This document shows positions 14,940 through 23,714 of a stretch of DNA of 64,000 nt, piece after piece. Where the stretch lies: positions 1 through 64,000 of the forward strand of contig CAIXGS010000005.1 of NCBI GenBank assembly GCA_903919125.1, given 5' to 3'. The translations under genes were made by a program, and so were the position numbers. Within the stretch, counting starts at the first letter, position 1. Each line of letters starts with the position of its first letter. The stretch is from an uncultured Spartobacteria bacterium (GTDB lineage: Bacteria > Verrucomicrobiota > Verrucomicrobiia > Chthoniobacterales > Chthoniobacteraceae). The notes below the pieces were generated by a model. It saw only the letters and a program-made list of their open reading frames with translations, was not told the origin of the DNA and ran no database searches.

Positions 14940-17003
14940 ATGAGCAAAGTTAAGAAGCATCAGCGTGATTGTCCTGTGCTTGGCCGGTTTATTTCGTCTG
15001 CAGAATGCGGTTCGGGACGTGGAACCGCCTACGCCTGTCCTGAGCAGTGTGTGTATTTTCCGTTTACACCGGCGAATTACGATCAGCATTTCGCCTTGGA
15101 AAAAGGCCTCATTGGGGCTGCGCACTCGCGCGGGGAAAGGCATTTAAGCGAGGTGGCGCGCTCGAGGATGTCGGCAAAAATTAGGATACGTACTGGGGCG
15201 TATGATCAAGAAACTGCGATCCAGTCCGAGTTAGCCTGGGCGTACCACTGCGAGCGCGATGTGGAGGGGCGCTCTTTTGGGGAACGCTGGTTGGAGGACA
15301 AAGCCAGCGGCCTCAAGAACGACGAGCGTTTTTTGTTGTCACAGATGAATCAGGTTCGTCCTGTGCTTCTGGAAATAAATCGCATTGTGGATGATATCAT
15401 TATCGAGGGAGTTGATCTCCTTACGGGCGAGGCGTTGCGAGTCCTCGACCGTTCGGCAGCCGGGAGCATGGGGCGGTACTTTGTGGTGCTCGTGTGGTTG
15501 TATCCAATGCCTCATTATCAACGGCTTAGCGGGACGGCGATGCTCATCCCTGATTTGCCAGACATCGAGCCCCAGGAATGGTTGCGGGAAATCATCGCGC
15601 ATCTGGGCGGTCCATCGGGAGGCAGGGAGGAAGCCTATTGGTTGGCGGAGCATTTTCTGAGGGTTCTTGAGTCCATTCAAGCGGTTAGCGAAGCGCGGTT
15701 GGAAGCCATGCTTGGGGCAACCGACATGCAATGGATTACGACGGAATACGGTGTTCTTCCGTCTGCGGGCCTTGAGGAACTTTTTGAAAAGCAGAGCGAT
15801 ATGTTCTCCGACAGTCTGGAGGAGGAGGATATGAAACAGGGATTTGACCAAGTCTTCGTGTGGCTCGAGGCGGCGCCCTCGCTTGAACAGGGGCAAACAA
15901 TGTCTTCGCCGGATGTTTCTAGCGTCGATTTGCCCAGTCGGTTGGTGCTTGGGCGCATTTTATTAGGAGGCGAGCGGCTTCGCTTGGAGGCGCAATCTCA
16001 GGAAAGGCACGGTGTTTTGCGGAACCGGTTTGAAAAACTTGCAGCAGGCCGAGTGAAGTTTTTAGGGGAGCAACACAAGGATTTGGTGGCCGAAGCGCGC
16101 ACCAAGTTAGTCAGCCGGTATGATGCCAGTTTGGTTCCTCCCAAGCTGATTAAGAATCCAATTCAGCTAGGTATCCAACGCGAAATGCGCCTTGCCAAAG
16201 GGGCTGATTCAGAGCTGAGCGTCCTCGAAATCCGTCGCCAACAACTCGTCGCGCTAGTGGATTCCTCGCTCCCAGGTCTTGACGGATTGACCCCACGCCA
16301 GGCTGCTGCAAATCCCGCTTATCGAACGCGTTTGGTGCGGCTGATGAAAACGCATATTCGTGGATGCGACTCCGAGCGACGCCAAAAGGGGCTGGATCTC
16401 GATCTTAATCCGCAACTTGTAGAACTTGGCCTGCATGAATTGATCTCGGTAGCACCACCGCTTGGGAAGGTGGAGGAGAATTTGCAAAGGCGTGCTGGGA
16501 TTCCAGCAGTCAAAAAACTTTCCGAGCGAGATTTAGCAGCGGGTATCAAATCCATGCACCGGCGCTTCTCGGAATTTAAGGACGCGGCTGACGCCGTGGA
16601 TCGAGTGGTTCCCTGGTTGATGGATTTGGTGTCGGAGTTGACGTCATCGTTACTCAAGGAGGAGGAGTTGCTTATTCTTGATATACTTGTGGTGCGCGCC
16701 TTCCATGTGCTTTGGCCAGGAAACAGTCTGCCTCCCGATCTGGAAGACGTCGCTATCATGGAGGGAATGCAACGGGAGATCTCCGAACTGGAGCAGCTTT
16801 TGAGAAACGTTTCCGGCGCACAGGAGGAAGCCGTGATCGAGCGATGGTTGCACGAAACGCCTCAACCTTTGGTAATGGAGGATCTTTCTGGGGTTTTGTA
16901 CAAGGCGAGTTCAGAGATTAAACCTGACGGGACAGGGACGGTTACTATTTTGGCGTTGCTCAAATCGCTTGTGGCAGAGTTGTCATGGGCTTCTGCGCGT
17001 TAA
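14940..17003 (+). CDS. Unrecognised 687-residue protein with N-terminal Cys cluster
   Basis: I do not recognise a named family. The N-terminus has four cysteines (11, 23, 33, 37) in a CPVLGRFIS and ACPEQCVYFPF context, which looks like a small metal-binding module. The rest is soluble and mostly helical. Around residues 440-470 a segment (LPGLDGLTPRQAAANP, then LVRLMK) resembles the toxin-binding region of Xre/MbcA/ParS-type proteins. No signal peptide or membrane helix is visible. It appears monocistronic, and the start lacks a Shine-Dalgarno motif. Coding over the full length is convincing from its length and consistent amino acid composition. Confidence 0.7.
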   Translation: MSKVKKHQRDCPVLGRFISSAECGSGRGTAYACPEQCVYFPFTPANYDQHFALEKGLIGAAHSRGERHLSEVARSRMSAKIRIRTGAYDQETAIQSELAWAYHCERDVEGRSFGERWLEDKASGLKNDERFLLSQMNQVRPVLLEINRIVDDIIIEGVDLLTGEALRVLDRSAAGSMGRYFVVLVWLYPMPHYQRLSGTAMLIPDLPDIEPQEWLREIIAHLGGPSGGREEAYWLAEHFLRVLESIQAVSEARLEAMLGATDMQWITTEYGVLPSAGLEELFEKQSDMFSDSLEEEDMKQGFDQVFVWLEAAPSLEQGQTMSSPDVSSVDLPSRLVLGRILLGGERLRLEAQSQERHGVLRNRFEKLAAGRVKFLGEQHKDLVAEARTKLVSRYDASLVPPKLIKNPIQLGIQREMRLAKGADSELSVLEIRRQQLVALVDSSLPGLDGLTPRQAAANPAYRTRLVRLMKTHIRGCDSERRQKGLDLDLNPQLVELGLHELISVAPPLGKVEENLQRRAGIPAVKKLSERDLAAGIKSMHRRFSEFKDAADAVDRVVPWLMDLVSELTSSLLKEEELLILDILVVRAFHVLWPGNSLPPDLEDVAIMEGMQREISELEQLLRNVSGAQEEAVIERWLHETPQPLVMEDLSGVLYKASSEIKPDGTGTVTILALLKSLVAELSWASAR

Positions 17004-17021
17004 GGCCGAATAAAACGAAGG

Positions 17022-17284
17022 TTAACGCCGAATGCCAATGATTTGATCGTTTTCACTATGGTGACCGATCCAGAACCAGACCATGTCCGCACCGTCTTCT
17101 ACAGCGACTGCCCTGTAATGAATGCCGATCCTCGCAGACCAAAATTTCCCTACTTTTTGAAATGGATTGAGGGGTGTCTCAAATCTCCTTTAAGTAATTC
17201 AAAGTTCTCATCTGCAAGCTTTTGAATTTACGTGGGAAGTTCTGAATAGAACCGCCAAAACTTTGAACTGGCATAGTGAATCAC
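17022..17284 (-). pseudogene. RelE-type toxin gene, inactivated
   Basis: Read on the minus strand from a GTG at 17284, the sequence gives SSKFWRFYSELPT, a TAA stop, IQKLADENFELLKGDLRHPS and IHFKK, then a one-base deletion. It resumes in another frame as KFWSARIGIHYRAVAVEDG and VWFWIGHHSENDQIIGIRR to a TAA at 17022-17024. This matches the overall layout of small RelE-fold toxins of about 88 residues. One nonsense codon and one frameshift make it non-functional. The start overlaps the stop of the antitoxin remnant upstream. Confidence 0.75.
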
Positions 17285-17490
17285 AGTTTCGAGCAGCGGC
17301 CCTCTTTGAGCTCTTTCAGGGCTTCGACGTCGGGCGAATCCAATCTACCTTCACTCACGTCTTGTTCAAATTTGTGATCCCATGCCGAGGCATCAAATTG
17401 CTTGAACCAGTTGCGTGGAGTCGCAAGTTCATGGCGCGAAAGGCGTCGTATGGAAGACTCGATTTTTTCGACGGTGCTCGAGGGATCACT
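17281..17490 (-). pseudogene. Antitoxin partner of the decayed RelE-type toxin, start lost
   Basis: The minus-strand frame reads VEKIESSIRRLSRHELATPR, WFKQFDASAWDHKFEQDV and LDSPDVEALKELKEGRCSKL, then TGA. This is the common 65-75 residue antitoxin found directly before such toxins. The frame is bounded upstream by a TAG at 17491-17493, with no ATG, GTG or TTG before the conserved region. The start codon therefore appears lost. The stop overlaps the toxin GTG, preserving the ancestral coupling. Confidence 0.7.
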
Positions 17491-17734
17491 CTAAATCATA
17501 ACGCCCATGGGTGTAAAGAGTTGTCTGTAAAAGGCCGCACGAGGTTGCGGATGTCCGTCCAATGCCGAAAACTGAAGGTGCTAATCAAAAACAGCACCGG
17601 CCATGGATGAACAAAGTGCTTAGATGTGATGCTTTCCGTTTGGCGGGTGTTGGATTTGCGCCGTGATCCAATCGGGGTAAAGATGAGGGTTGAGCGGGGG
17701 ATGTCTGATGTTCAGGTTAGAGAGATTGGGTTCT

Positions 17735-18940
17735 ATGTCTAAGCATCCGGATTTTCTAGTAATTGGTGGGGGGATCATCGGGGTGAGCATTGCTCGCCGG
17801 TTGAGGGCCGTTTTTGAGGGGGCGTCGGTTACGGTGTTGGAAAAGGAAAGGGCGTTGGGAATGCATTCCAGCGGGCGCAATAGCGGGGTGATTCATGCGG
17901 GATTTTATTACTCGGCGGATTCTCTCAAAGCGCAGTTCACCCGACAGGGGAACCTTGCGCTGACGCAGTTTTGCGAGGAGCACGGACTGCCGCTCCACCG
18001 GTGTGGAAAATTAGTGGTGGCCCGTTCGGAGGCGGACTTGCCACAATTGGACGAATTGCTGCGGCGCGCCAAGGCGAATCAGGTTCCTTTGGAAAGTATC
18101 ACGGAAGAGCAGGCGCGTGAAATCGAGCCTCGGGTCAAGACGGTTCAGCGGGCACTTTTTTCGCCGAGCACGTCCACGGCGGATCCGCTGGCGGTGCTGG
18201 AAGCGATGCGCGTGGAGGCCGAGCGTGAAGGGGTGAAGTTTACGCTGGGGACGCTCTTCGCCGGAAAGGGGCAGGGGAGGTTTGAGTCGAGGACGGGCAA
18301 GTCAACCGGCGGGTATGTGATCAATGCGGCGGGTCTTCACGCGGATTCCATCGCGCGGCAATATGGGTTTTCCCAGCATTACCGCATCATTCCTTTTAAG
18401 GGGTTGTACCTTTATGGGGATGAGACGGCTGGTCTTTTTCGCACGAACATTTATCCCGTGCCAGATTTGCGGAATCCGTTTCTGGGGGTTCACTTTACGT
18501 TGACTGTGGATGGTCACGTAAAAATCGGCCCCACAGCGATACCCGCGTTTTGGCGCGAGCAGTATGGAGGGTTGGAAAATTTTGATTTGGTGGATTGCGT
18601 GGAGACGCTGACAAGGGAGTTGGGGTTGATCGCGTTTGCGGGGTTCGATTTCCGGCGGTTGGCGGTGGAGGAGTTGCAGAAGTATAATAGACGCCATTTG
18701 GTGAAGCTGGCGGGAGAACTCGCGACGCAGGTCGAGGCATCGGCGTATCGGAAGTGGGGGCGGCCTGGGATTCGGGCGCAGTTGATGGATATTCGCACGA
18801 GAAAGTTGGAGATGGACTTCGTCTTGGAGGGAGATGCGAAGTCGTTTCATGTGTTGAACGCGGTGTCGCCTGGATGGACTTGCGCCATTCCGTTTGCGGC
18901 GCACGTTTGCGCTCGGATTAGCGGACTGCTGGGAGGTTAG
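17735..18940 (+). CDS. FAD-dependent L-2-hydroxyglutarate oxidase-like protein (LhgO/DAO family)
   Basis: The 401-residue protein has an FAD-binding GGGIIGVSIA loop near the N-terminus, VTVLEKERALGMHSSGRNSG, the IIPFKGLYLYG region, and a C-terminal GRPGIRAQLMD segment with VSPGWTCAIPFAAHV. These are features of the LhgO/L2HGDH group in the D-amino-acid-oxidase superfamily, which oxidises 2-hydroxy acids at the membrane or in the cytosol. The ATG at 17735 is chosen over the GTG-region start at 17690 because homology begins there. The paralogue fragment at 11842 is about 70 percent identical. Possible roles are repair of 2-hydroxyglutarate made by SerA, or oxidation of a hydroxy acid in glycan synthesis. 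Confidence 0.82.
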   Translation: MSKHPDFLVIGGGIIGVSIARRLRAVFEGASVTVLEKERALGMHSSGRNSGVIHAGFYYSADSLKAQFTRQGNLALTQFCEEHGLPLHRCGKLVVARSEADLPQLDELLRRAKANQVPLESITEEQAREIEPRVKTVQRALFSPSTSTADPLAVLEAMRVEAEREGVKFTLGTLFAGKGQGRFESRTGKSTGGYVINAAGLHADSIARQYGFSQHYRIIPFKGLYLYGDETAGLFRTNIYPVPDLRNPFLGVHFTLTVDGHVKIGPTAIPAFWREQYGGLENFDLVDCVETLTRELGLIAFAGFDFRRLAVEELQKYNRRHLVKLAGELATQVEASAYRKWGRPGIRAQLMDIRTRKLEMDFVLEGDAKSFHVLNAVSPGWTCAIPFAAHVCARISGLLGG

Positions 18941-19044
18941 CGCTCGGAAGGCGCAGGGAGTGAAGGCTGGGCTGGGACGTCGCGCCTCCTGCTTTGCTTT
19001 ATCTGGCGAGTCTGAAAGAATGGCCCGCTTCGCTCTAATGACCC

Positions 19045-20913
19045 ATGGAATCTAGTCCACAACCCAAGGCGCTCCTCATGGGCGCGACTCAGGCTTATCG
19101 CCGCTTGTTCGTTTATCTGATGCCGTATCGGCGGCGGTTTTTCGGCGGACTGGTAACCGCACTTTTGGCCGGGATGAGTTCGACGCTGCTCATGGCGGTG
19201 CTCACGGTCGTCTCCAAACTGGTGCTGGGCGGGGAGTTGAACTTTACCAAAACGCTGCCCTTGGTCGGCGAGGTGGATTTTACCCCTTGGATTCGACAGT
19301 GGTGGCCGGAAGGGGATTGGCGAACCTTGTCACGCGTGGCGGCGGTGTGCGCGCTGATTCCATTGTTCATGGCGCTACGCGGACTGTTGGATTTTCTTGC
19401 TAACTATCAGCTTACTTGGGTGCAACAGCGTTTGACTCTGGATCTTCAACGCAAGGTTTTCACGAGAATCATGGGGCGTTCGTTGGAGTTTTTTAACAAA
19501 CAACGCGGAGCTGAGTTGATTCAAACGGCGTTCGGGATGACCTCCACTTGCGCGAGTGCGGCGATGACATTGGCGCAGGATCTGGTGCGGAGGCCGGCTG
19601 CGGTCATTTCTACGCTGGTGTATTTGACGGTGAAAGACCCGGTTTTCATGGGGTTTAGTTTGGTGGTGTTTCCACTTTGTATGTTGCCTGTGTTGCTGTT
19701 GCGCAAGCGAGTCTTGAGAGGTGCCAAGAGGGAGCAGGAGCAGGGTGCGAAGATTTCGGGGATCGTGATGGAGTCGATTTCAGGGATTCGCGTGGTGAAG
19801 TCCCATGCGCGTGAAGCGTATGAGATTGAGCGATTTACCGAGGCGGCAAAGGATGTCAACAGCACGACGATGCGGATTTACCGGATGGTAGAGATTGTCG
19901 GGCCGCTGGTGGAAACAACTGCATCCCTTGGAATTGCGGGCGGGCTAGTTTACTGCTGGTGGAGAGGGGTGCGCTTCGATGATTTTTCGTTCCGCGTGGG
20001 GCTCTTGGTGCTGTTGTATCCGGATATTAAGGCGTTGAGCCGGCTTCAGATGGTGGTTCAACGGTGCACGACGGCCTCGGATCAGGTGTTTAGGATGTTG
20101 GACGAGCGCTCGGAAATTGAGGATTCCCCGACTGCGTTGCATTTGGGGCGGGCCAAGGGAGCGATTGTTTTTGAAAACGTGACGTATGCGTATCGACCTG
20201 GGGCTGCGCCGGCTGTGAAGGGCTTGAGTCTCGAGTTTGAACCTGGCAAGTTTTACGCGCTCGTGGGGGAAAGTGGCGCAGGAAAGAGCACGATGATGTC
20301 GTTGATGCTTCGCTTTTACGATCCGCAGCAGGGGCGAATCCTGATTGATGGCTATGATCTTAAGGATGTTCAACAGACGTCGTTGCGCGAGAACATTGGG
20401 ATTGTGAATCAGGATCTATTTCTGTTTCACGACACCATCGAAAACAACATTCGTTACGGGCGGTTGGAAGCCACTTTGGAAGAGGTCCGCGCGGCGGCTC
20501 AGATTGCGCACGCAGATGACTTCATCATGAAGCAGCCCCAAGGTTATCAAACTTTGGTTGGCGACAAGGGCTGCAATCTTTCCGGTGGGCAGTTGCAGCG
20601 AGTGACTATCGCACGGGCTATTTTGCGTAATTCGCCCATTCTGTTATTGGACGAGGCGACCTCAAATCTGGACACGGATACCGAGCAGGCGTTTAAGGAC
20701 GCGTTGCGTGCTTTGCGTCAGGGCAGGACGGTGGTGGCGATCGCGCACCGGTTCTCAACAATCCTAGAAGCCGACCAGATTGTGGTGATGGATCAGGGCG
20801 GGGTGGTCGATCGAGGGAGCCATGCGGAGCTCGTCCTACGATGCGCTATGTATGAGCGACTGTTCCGGTTGCAGTTCTCAGTTGGAGAGGAAGCGCAGCC
20901 CGCTCTTTCCTAG
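19045..20913 (+). CDS. msbA: ABC transporter, MsbA-like lipid/lipopolysaccharide exporter
   Basis: The 622-residue half-transporter combines an N-terminal six-helix membrane domain with a C-terminal ATPase. The ATPase shows Walker A GESGAGKST (about 409), the Q-loop VNQDLFLF, signature LSGGQLQRV (about 512), Walker B PILLLDEATSNLD (about 533) and the H-loop AIAHR. This layout flips lipid A-core or related lipid-linked molecules across the inner membrane as a homodimer. Length and motifs fit MsbA, but lipid-linked oligosaccharide flippases are alike. Position near glycan genes is compatible with both. Confidence 0.82.
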   Translation: MESSPQPKALLMGATQAYRRLFVYLMPYRRRFFGGLVTALLAGMSSTLLMAVLTVVSKLVLGGELNFTKTLPLVGEVDFTPWIRQWWPEGDWRTLSRVAAVCALIPLFMALRGLLDFLANYQLTWVQQRLTLDLQRKVFTRIMGRSLEFFNKQRGAELIQTAFGMTSTCASAAMTLAQDLVRRPAAVISTLVYLTVKDPVFMGFSLVVFPLCMLPVLLLRKRVLRGAKREQEQGAKISGIVMESISGIRVVKSHAREAYEIERFTEAAKDVNSTTMRIYRMVEIVGPLVETTASLGIAGGLVYCWWRGVRFDDFSFRVGLLVLLYPDIKALSRLQMVVQRCTTASDQVFRMLDERSEIEDSPTALHLGRAKGAIVFENVTYAYRPGAAPAVKGLSLEFEPGKFYALVGESGAGKSTMMSLMLRFYDPQQGRILIDGYDLKDVQQTSLRENIGIVNQDLFLFHDTIENNIRYGRLEATLEEVRAAAQIAHADDFIMKQPQGYQTLVGDKGCNLSGGQLQRVTIARAILRNSPILLLDEATSNLDTDTEQAFKDALRALRQGRTVVAIAHRFSTILEADQIVVMDQGGVVDRGSHAELVLRCAMYERLFRLQFSVGEEAQPALS

Positions 20914-21309
20914 AGTAACAGTTTTGTGAGGGGGGGTGATCACCCTCCACGATCCGTGCCGCGTCTTCTTAGAAATTGGCAATTGCTGGCAGTCACCAGC
21001 GCTGCGATTCTCCTGTGCTTGTCGTTGGCACGGACGTCTGCAGGCTTAAGCGAACAGATTGCGACCTGAAGTGATCTACATCGAACTCATAGAGTTCGTG
21101 TGTAAAATTTCGAGGTGGGGATTCACTGTAAAAGTTATCCCTTTGAGTCTCGCTAGTGTCTAAAGGCGCGGGTGAACAATGAAATTTTCCGTGGTTTAGA
21201 AGATGGAAAATGTATTGTCACTCGCCGCGTAGGTCACTGCCCGGGAGCTTCTTTGGCGCAGTGACTCTTTGTGGTTGAGCTGATTGCAGCTCGGCGGGTG
21301 AGCGGCTCC
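20914..21309 (+). other. Non-coding stretch of about 400 bp with two inverted repeats
   Basis: No credible gene is seen on either strand. A dyad GGTGATCACC lies at about 20938-20947 within a GAGGG...CCCTC context just after msbA and may end its transcript, although no T-run follows. A second inverted repeat (GTCACTGC at 21233-21240, GCAGTGAC at 21258-21265) lies downstream of the small gene at 21310-21444 in its direction of transcription. Confidence 0.5.
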
Positions 21310-21444
21310 TTACACTGCGGCAGCTTCCTTCTTGGGGCGGCGAACTTTGTGCTTCAGCGCGGCTTCTTTGGCGCGGGTTTTGAGGCGCTCAAGGTAGGCT
21401 GCGCGGCGACGACGTTTCTCAATTTTGTTATTTTGTTGGCCCAT
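21310..21444 (-). CDS. Small very basic protein, 44 residues
   Basis: The minus strand encodes MGQQNNKIEKRRRRAAYLER followed by a Lys/Arg/Ala-rich tail (KRPKKEA-like) and TAA. The composition (about 17 Lys or Arg) and the shape resemble small ribosome-associated or nucleic-acid-binding proteins. I recall similar MGQxxNKxEKRRRR proteins in Verrucomicrobia, but cannot confirm this here. It has no clear Shine-Dalgarno motif. The compact frame with ATG, a coherent basic sequence and a stop is better explained as coding than the longer antisense frame on the plus strand. Confidence 0.65.
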   Translation of the reverse strand: MGQQNNKIEKRRRRAAYLERLKTRAKEAALKHKVRRPKKEAAAV

Positions 21445-21570
21445 AAAGTAAAGGTGAGCCCTAATCTATAGGTGGTTTTCTGGGTGGCACGCAAGGGCAA
21501 AGCAGTATGCTCAGAGCCGCTTTCTTTGCTCAGTGCGTGTTTACTGATTCACTTTGGAAGCTCGTCGCTT

Positions 21571-22812
21571 TTAACGCTCCTGACTCGCGTACAATCCTGC
21601 ACGTCCACAAGTCCAATGAGCCAGCCAGCAGACCGCTAAAAACAAGGGGAAAGCGCTCCACCCGAAAAGTTCAGCCGCCAACAAGGCTCCAGTGAGCGGT
21701 GTGTGTGCAGCTCCAGCAAATACCGCGACAAATCCGAGGCCCGCACAGAGTGGGACTGGTAAACCGAGTGGCCCTGCAATCACATTTCCCAAAGTCGCGC
21801 CGGTGAAAAAGAGCGGAGTGACCTCGCCGCCCTTGAAACCGCTGCCCAAAGAAAGAGCCGTTAGAGTCAGTTTTGCCAGCCAGCTCCAAGCGAGGGCACC
21901 GTGCTCTGAAAACGCGCTGTAGAGGGTGACGGCCGCCGGGTTGAGACTCCATGTGCCAAGCCCAAGATAATCGCTCGTGCCACGTAACTGGCTGAGAGCA
22001 ACCAGCAGACATCCTCCCAAAAATGGGGGGAGCCACCAGACAATCTGGCCCTTCTCTTGCAATGCCAAAATCCCGTGGTGCATCCGCAGGAACATTTTAC
22101 CCGCCATACCGAACGCGAGGGCAGCGACTCCAAGAACCGCTAGCATAGAGAGTTGTGACCATTGTTTCCAATCGGGCATCGGGATGGTGTAGGCCACGTG
22201 GGTGATGCCCCACATGCGAGCGGTCCAATCCGCAAGGAGGGCGCTCCCAACGGCGAGAGGGAGATGACGCCACATCGGCTGCCGGGGTGTAGCGATTTCC
22301 AGCGCGAACATTGCCCCGGCAAGTGGCGTTCCAAAAATGGAGGCGAAGCCAGCCGAGACGCCGGCCACCAGGAGAGCTTGGTGTGAGGAGGCCTGGACTT
22401 GGGTCGCTCGAATCAGGAGCGCCGCAATTCCCCCGCCTATTTGCACGGCCGCGCCTTCCCTGCCTGTCGATGCGCCGCACAGATGCGAGAGCAGTGTGCT
22501 ACAAAAAATGAGCGGGGCCATGCGAGCTTCCGCGGGGCCGTTTTGTAGCCGGATACGCTCTACAAGCAAGTCGTTGCCTCGGTTTGCCATGCCGCCGAAG
22601 CGCCGGTAGGCTGCCACCATGCACACCCCGGCGATGGGGAGGCCGTAAATCAGTTTGGGGTAGTGAAACCGCAGGGCTGTCACGTAGTCCAAGCTGCGAA
22701 GGAACGCGGCGCTCAGCGAACCGCTGGCGATTGCGACGCCGAGAGCCGAAATGATCAGCGCACCGTATTTTTTAGCGGAAACTGTTTTGGGCGAGGCGGC
22801 AATCGTTTCCAT
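21571..22812 (-). CDS. CLC-family transporter, probably fluoride/proton antiporter type
   Basis: The 413-residue multi-pass protein has the CLC helix signatures STGREGAAVQIGGG and GFKGGEVTPLFFTGATLGN. The STGREG motif carries the gating glutamate. The GGEVTPLFF form is typical of the CLC-F branch that exports fluoride, rather than of classical chloride exchangers with GSGIP. The ATG at 22812 is preferred to the TTG at 22818. The space to the preceding gene is only 50 bp, too short for a fluoride riboswitch upstream, so it may be co-transcribed with the epimerase operon. Confidence 0.8.
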   Translation of the reverse strand: METIAASPKTVSAKKYGALIISALGVAIASGSLSAAFLRSLDYVTALRFHYPKLIYGLPIAGVCMVAAYRRFGGMANRGNDLLVERIRLQNGPAEARMAPLIFCSTLLSHLCGASTGREGAAVQIGGGIAALLIRATQVQASSHQALLVAGVSAGFASIFGTPLAGAMFALEIATPRQPMWRHLPLAVGSALLADWTARMWGITHVAYTIPMPDWKQWSQLSMLAVLGVAALAFGMAGKMFLRMHHGILALQEKGQIVWWLPPFLGGCLLVALSQLRGTSDYLGLGTWSLNPAAVTLYSAFSEHGALAWSWLAKLTLTALSLGSGFKGGEVTPLFFTGATLGNVIAGPLGLPVPLCAGLGFVAVFAGAAHTPLTGALLAAELFGWSAFPLFLAVCWLAHWTCGRAGLYASQER

Positions 22813-22862
22813 TCGCAAATCAAATGGGCAAAGTACTTTAGGCCAAGCTGGAATTCAGCCAG

Positions 22863-23711
22863 TTAGGCGACGTGAATGTCTTCAATATTGGCTACAAGCC
22901 TGGGGCGCTCCCCAGGTCGGGACGGTAGGGCACCAGGAATAAGGCGTCCTGTGGCACGCCACACTTCCCACCAACTTTGAGCAAATGTCAGTAGAGATTG
23001 GCCCTCCCCGGTGCCGATATTGCGAATATGAGGTTGCCCCGGCTTCACCTCTGAAAATTTTAGCGCTTCGCAAATCTTTTTTGCTACGTCGCTTACGTTG
23101 ATGAAATCGCGAATTTGCGTGCCAGCACTCATCGGAAAGTCCGCACCGGCCAAGGCCGCTTTTCTGAGCGAGGGCCAAAATCTCTTTTCTGCTTCGCCCT
23201 CCCCGTAGACTTGGAAAAGACGGAGCACCTGCAACTCCAAGTTTAATTCACGAGCCAATCCTAAAAGCGCAACGGACGCAGTCGCCTTGGAAATGGGATA
23301 ACTCAGCGTAGGCCGCAACTCGCAGCTTGGCGGAATCCGCTCATGGAGATCACCCGCGGAGCCGTATTCAAAGTATGTTCCAGTGGCGACGAATTTTCTC
23401 ACGCCCGAATTAGCGGCGGCTTGAAAGAGGTTTGCGCTCGCTAACACATTCCAGTAGAGACATTTATCCAATGTGTCGTAGGGCGGATTTGGAGTGTGGG
23501 ACGCGAGATGGACTACGCAATCAATTCCGGAAAAATGATTTGAGAGATCGTTATCTAGTTCCGCATCGACCCAATCTACTTCAAAATCCAGAGGTATTCT
23601 CGTGTGACTGCCGCTGCGGCGGAGGGCTTTGATACTATGACCAAGAGCGTGCGCCTGTTTTAGAAAGTTGCTGCCGACGAAACCAGTGGCGCCAGTGACA
23701 AATAAATTCAT
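22863..23711 (-). CDS. NAD-dependent epimerase/dehydratase (SDR family)
   Basis: The 282-residue extended short-chain dehydrogenase has the NAD loop GATGFVGSNF near the N-terminus, VVHLASHT, a TGTYFEYG segment and the catalytic YPISK (YxxxK). The TQIRDFINVSDVA segment is typical of nucleotide-sugar epimerases or reductases. It is three bases after the RfbC-like gene, so the two should act together on a dTDP- or CDP-sugar. It may be a 4-ketoreductase completing a deoxysugar. Confidence 0.82.
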   Translation of the reverse strand: MNLFVTGATGFVGSNFLKQAHALGHSIKALRRSGSHTRIPLDFEVDWVDAELDNDLSNHFSGIDCVVHLASHTPNPPYDTLDKCLYWNVLASANLFQAAANSGVRKFVATGTYFEYGSAGDLHERIPPSCELRPTLSYPISKATASVALLGLARELNLELQVLRLFQVYGEGEAEKRFWPSLRKAALAGADFPMSAGTQIRDFINVSDVAKKICEALKFSEVKPGQPHIRNIGTGEGQSLLTFAQSWWEVWRATGRLIPGALPSRPGERPRLVANIEDIHVA

Positions 23712-23714
23712 GGC

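Noticed and set aside
17263-17610. A 115-codon plus-strand frame
   Set aside because: Antisense to the clearly recognisable antitoxin remnant.
21271-21471. A 66-codon plus-strand frame
   Set aside because: Antisense to the 44-residue basic protein, which has the more coherent sequence.
22813-22862. Fluoride riboswitch upstream of the CLC gene
   Set aside because: The gap is about 50 bases and contains no matching pseudoknot-like structure.
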